A DNA stretch of 16,045 nt, taken from positions 1 to 16,045 of the forward strand of contig CANRQD010000018.1 in NCBI GenBank assembly GCA_947632685.1, given 5' to 3'. The DNA comes from an uncultured Bacilli bacterium (GTDB lineage Bacteria; Bacillota_I; Bacilli_A; RF39; UBA660). This document shows, in pieces, positions 15,360 through 16,045 of this stretch; the stretch's first letter is position 1; each line of letters opens with the position of its first letter. The notes under the pieces were generated by a model. It was not told the origin of the DNA and searched no databases. It saw nothing but the letters and a program-made list of their open reading frames with translations. The position numbers were made by a program, and so were the translations under genes.

Positions 15360-15368
15360 ATTATAACA
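15360..15368 (-). promoter_or_regulatory. Extended -10 promoter of the MBL-fold gene
   Basis: On the minus strand TGTTATAAT is an extended -10 element placing transcription start about 20 bases before the ATG at 15334. The upstream -35 region overlaps the preceding terminator and has no good match. Confidence 0.55.
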
Positions 15369-15380
15369 CAACAAATAGAA

Positions 15381-15400
15381 AAAGAACTATATAGTTCTTT
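15381..15400 (-). terminator. Intrinsic terminator of the thioredoxin-fold gene
   Basis: AAAGAACTATATAGTTCTTT is a perfect 20-base palindrome (8-bp stem, 4-base loop) followed on the minus strand by TTTCTATTT. It overlaps the stop codon at 15399-15401. Confidence 0.75.
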
Positions 15401-15626
15401 AACTTGATAAAAGTAATTTTTTTATTTCTCTTACTGTTAATACTTTTCCTTCACTAACAACATTATTATTTATAATTAATGCAGGATAATTAGTTATACC
15501 ATATTTTTTATCTCTATTTAATCTTTTTATATCAACTCTTCTTTCTAGTTCATCTATTGCTTTAGTAACCATTTTTAATAATTTCATTCCGTTACTACAA
15601 TCTGTACCTATTATTTTTATTTCCAA
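15399..15626 (-). CDS. Small monothiol thioredoxin-fold protein
   Basis: This 75-residue protein resembles the small thioredoxin/glutaredoxin-like proteins known as redox-active disulfide protein 2. IKIIGTDC is the first strand and active-site loop, and YGITNYPALIINNNVVSEG supplies the cis-proline strand and beta hairpin before the final helix. The usual CxxC is CSNG here, with Cys10 kept and the second cysteine replaced by Gly, so it should act as a monothiol or have lost redox function. The start codon is TTG at 15626; GGAG (15635-15638) lies eight bases upstream, and the nearby ATG at 15634 is out of frame and closes after five codons. It ends in a perfect terminator and stands alone. Confidence 0.75.
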   Translation of the reverse strand: MEIKIIGTDCSNGMKLLKMVTKAIDELERRVDIKRLNRDKKYGITNYPALIINNNVVSEGKVLTVREIKKLLLSS

Positions 15627-15650
15627 TTTATCATCTCCTATATTATATAG

Positions 15651-15772
15651 ATTATTTCACATTATTAATTATTTTTAGTTTTTCTATTTCTATTATCATC
15701 TCCTTACAGTATTAGAATATCAAAACTATTTGTAGAAATTATGTATTTTTTGTGATAATTATGTGAAATAAT
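15651..15772. repeat. 12-bp inverted repeat around the thioredoxin-fold gene's promoter region
   Basis: ATTATTTCACAT (15651-15662) and ATGTGAAATAAT (15761-15772) are perfect complements 98 bp apart. One arm overlaps the candidate -35, the other lies between the promoter and the binding site. It could be a paired operator, a mobile-element trace, or chance in A+T-rich DNA. Apart from this repeat and the candidate promoter, 15639-15784 holds nothing I recognise. Confidence 0.4.
15738..15767 (-). promoter_or_regulatory. Candidate promoter of the thioredoxin-fold gene
   Basis: On the minus strand TTCACA (15762-15767), 18-bp spacer, CATAAT (15738-15743), each one mismatch from consensus. It would leave a 5' leader of about 105 bases. 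Confidence 0.4.
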
Positions 15773-15784
15773 TAATAATTTTTA

Positions 15785-15943
15785 TTATTTATCTATTTCG
15801 ATAACTGCTCGTGCTCCTGCAGCAGTATCATCAGGTGGCATAACATTATCCCTCCCTTTAGTTTCTATTCTATATGCATAATTATCATAATCTGCAGTGG
15901 TAAACTTAAAGTAGACAATTAGGGAGGGTATGTAGACAATTAA
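15785..15943 (-). pseudogene. Truncated reading frame: C-terminal fragment of an unidentified protein
   Basis: This is an open minus-strand frame of 52 codons without a usable start, ending in TAA at 15785-15787. Its last 38 codons read like real protein (ADYDNYAYRIETKGRDN, then MPPDDTAAGARAVIEIDK), richer in G+C than the surroundings. The GARAVIEI ending recalls the G-x-R-P-V-I endings of some Gram-positive surface proteins, but this is a weak resemblance. Upstream, the frame runs into tandem GTAGACAATTA repeats and a stop (TAG at 15944-15946). The simplest reading is that a gene's 5' part was removed when a mobile element inserted near 15910-15931. Confidence 0.5.
15911..15942 (+). repeat. 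Tandem GTAGACAATTA repeats, candidate mobile-element end
   Basis: GTAGACAATTA occurs at 15911-15921 and again at 15932-15942, a 21-bp period (two helical turns), with AGGGAGGGTAT between. An 8-bp complement of AGGGAGGG occurs at 15850-15857. Placed between a truncated frame and a new plus-strand gene, these look like transposase-binding sites at an element's left tip. Confidence 0.4.
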
Positions 15944-15961
15944 CTATTTTATCTATACAAT
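15933..15961 (+). promoter_or_regulatory. Plus-strand promoter of the gene leaving the window
   Basis: TAGACA (15933-15938), 17-bp spacer, TACAAT (15956-15961). The -35 is part of the second GTAGACAATTA repeat, so a protein bound there would repress this promoter. Confidence 0.55.
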
Positions 15962-15999
15962 TATATTAAAATATATACAATGAAAGGACTGATGTTTTT

Positions 16000-16045
16000 A
16001 TGAATATGCATTATAGTACTGATCTTAAGAAAAAATTATGTGAAG
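16000..16045 (+). CDS. Start of a plus-strand gene, possibly a transposase (5' partial)
   Basis: Only 15 codons are visible: MNMHYSTDLKKKLCE. AAAGGA (15983-15988) precedes the ATG at 16000 by eleven bases, and an in-phase ATG follows at 16006. A short amphipathic start with YSxxLKxK is common in the helix-turn-helix front of IS3-type OrfA proteins. The switch of strand, the repeats and the truncated frame upstream support a mobile element. The fragment is too short to be sure. Confidence 0.4.
   Translation, partial: MNMHYSTDLKKKLCE

Noticed and set aside
15620..15715. GGAGATGATAA occurs both at the binding site of the thioredoxin-fold gene and about 75 bases upstream, as if the gene start had been duplicated
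   Set aside because: Similarity stops after about 20 bases and is mostly the binding site plus A/T; the upstream copy opens only a 15-codon frame.
1..16045. CRISPR arrays, tRNA or rRNA genes
   Set aside because: I saw no regularly spaced repeats of 25-40 bases and no tRNA-like cloverleaf or rRNA sequence on either strand.
161..16045. Mycoplasma-type code with TGA as Trp
   Set aside because: TGG is used for Trp in the open frames and TGA closes the glycosylase-like gene at 3986-3988.

Overview
The window is very A+T-rich (roughly a quarter G+C by eye) and almost every gene is on the minus strand. Clean AAGGAG-type ribosome binding sites, a class B sortase with its wall-anchored substrate, a Gram-positive signal peptidase I downstream of rplS, and a streptococcal-type M26 metalloprotease point to a low-GC Gram-positive bacterium (Bacillota), perhaps a host-associated one. 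TGA is used as a stop and TGG encodes Trp, so the standard code applies and a Mycoplasma-type code is unlikely. I cannot place it at genus level.

Layout, left to right. Positions 1-1407 hold a three-gene minus-strand operon read from right to left: a small NIF3/CutA-like protein, a YbaK-type aminoacyl-tRNA deacylase and a short-chain dehydrogenase cut by the window edge. Positions 1408-1996 carry no intact gene but appear to hold a decayed one with its own terminator. Positions 1997-3860 are a two-gene surface operon: a secreted protein ending in an NPQTS sorting signal, then a class B sortase. Its promoter has a perfect TTGACA, a TATAAT and a run of nine G inside an over-long spacer, the classic layout of a slippage-switched (phase-variable) promoter. 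Positions 3986-4660 encode a uracil-DNA-glycosylase-fold protein.

Positions 4849-12045 are one giant gene for a 2398-residue surface protein. In order it has a signal peptide, a cohesin-like domain, a two-helix membrane hairpin, a dockerin-like pair of calcium loops, four repeats of about 210 residues, a GLUG-type beta-helix and an M26 (IgA1-protease/Zmp) zinc protease domain with HETAH and a downstream Glu. It has its own promoter, buried in a long imperfect inverted repeat, and a strong terminator.

Positions 12206-15626 return to housekeeping genes mixed with an unknown: a 440-residue protein with a possible ADP-ribosyltransferase-like C-terminus, signal peptidase I with an unusual leader, ribosomal protein L19 with its leader, an MBL-fold hydrolase and a small monothiol thioredoxin-fold protein. 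The right end (about 15650-16045) looks like a mobile-element boundary: a truncated reading frame, tandem GTAGACAATTA repeats, a good promoter and the first 15 codons of a plus-strand gene that may be a transposase.

Taken together, the centre of the window is a surface/host-interaction locus. It makes two exported products, one sortase-anchored and apparently switchable, the other a giant membrane-tethered protease. Signal peptidase I, encoded nearby, is the likely enzyme for removing their signal peptides.
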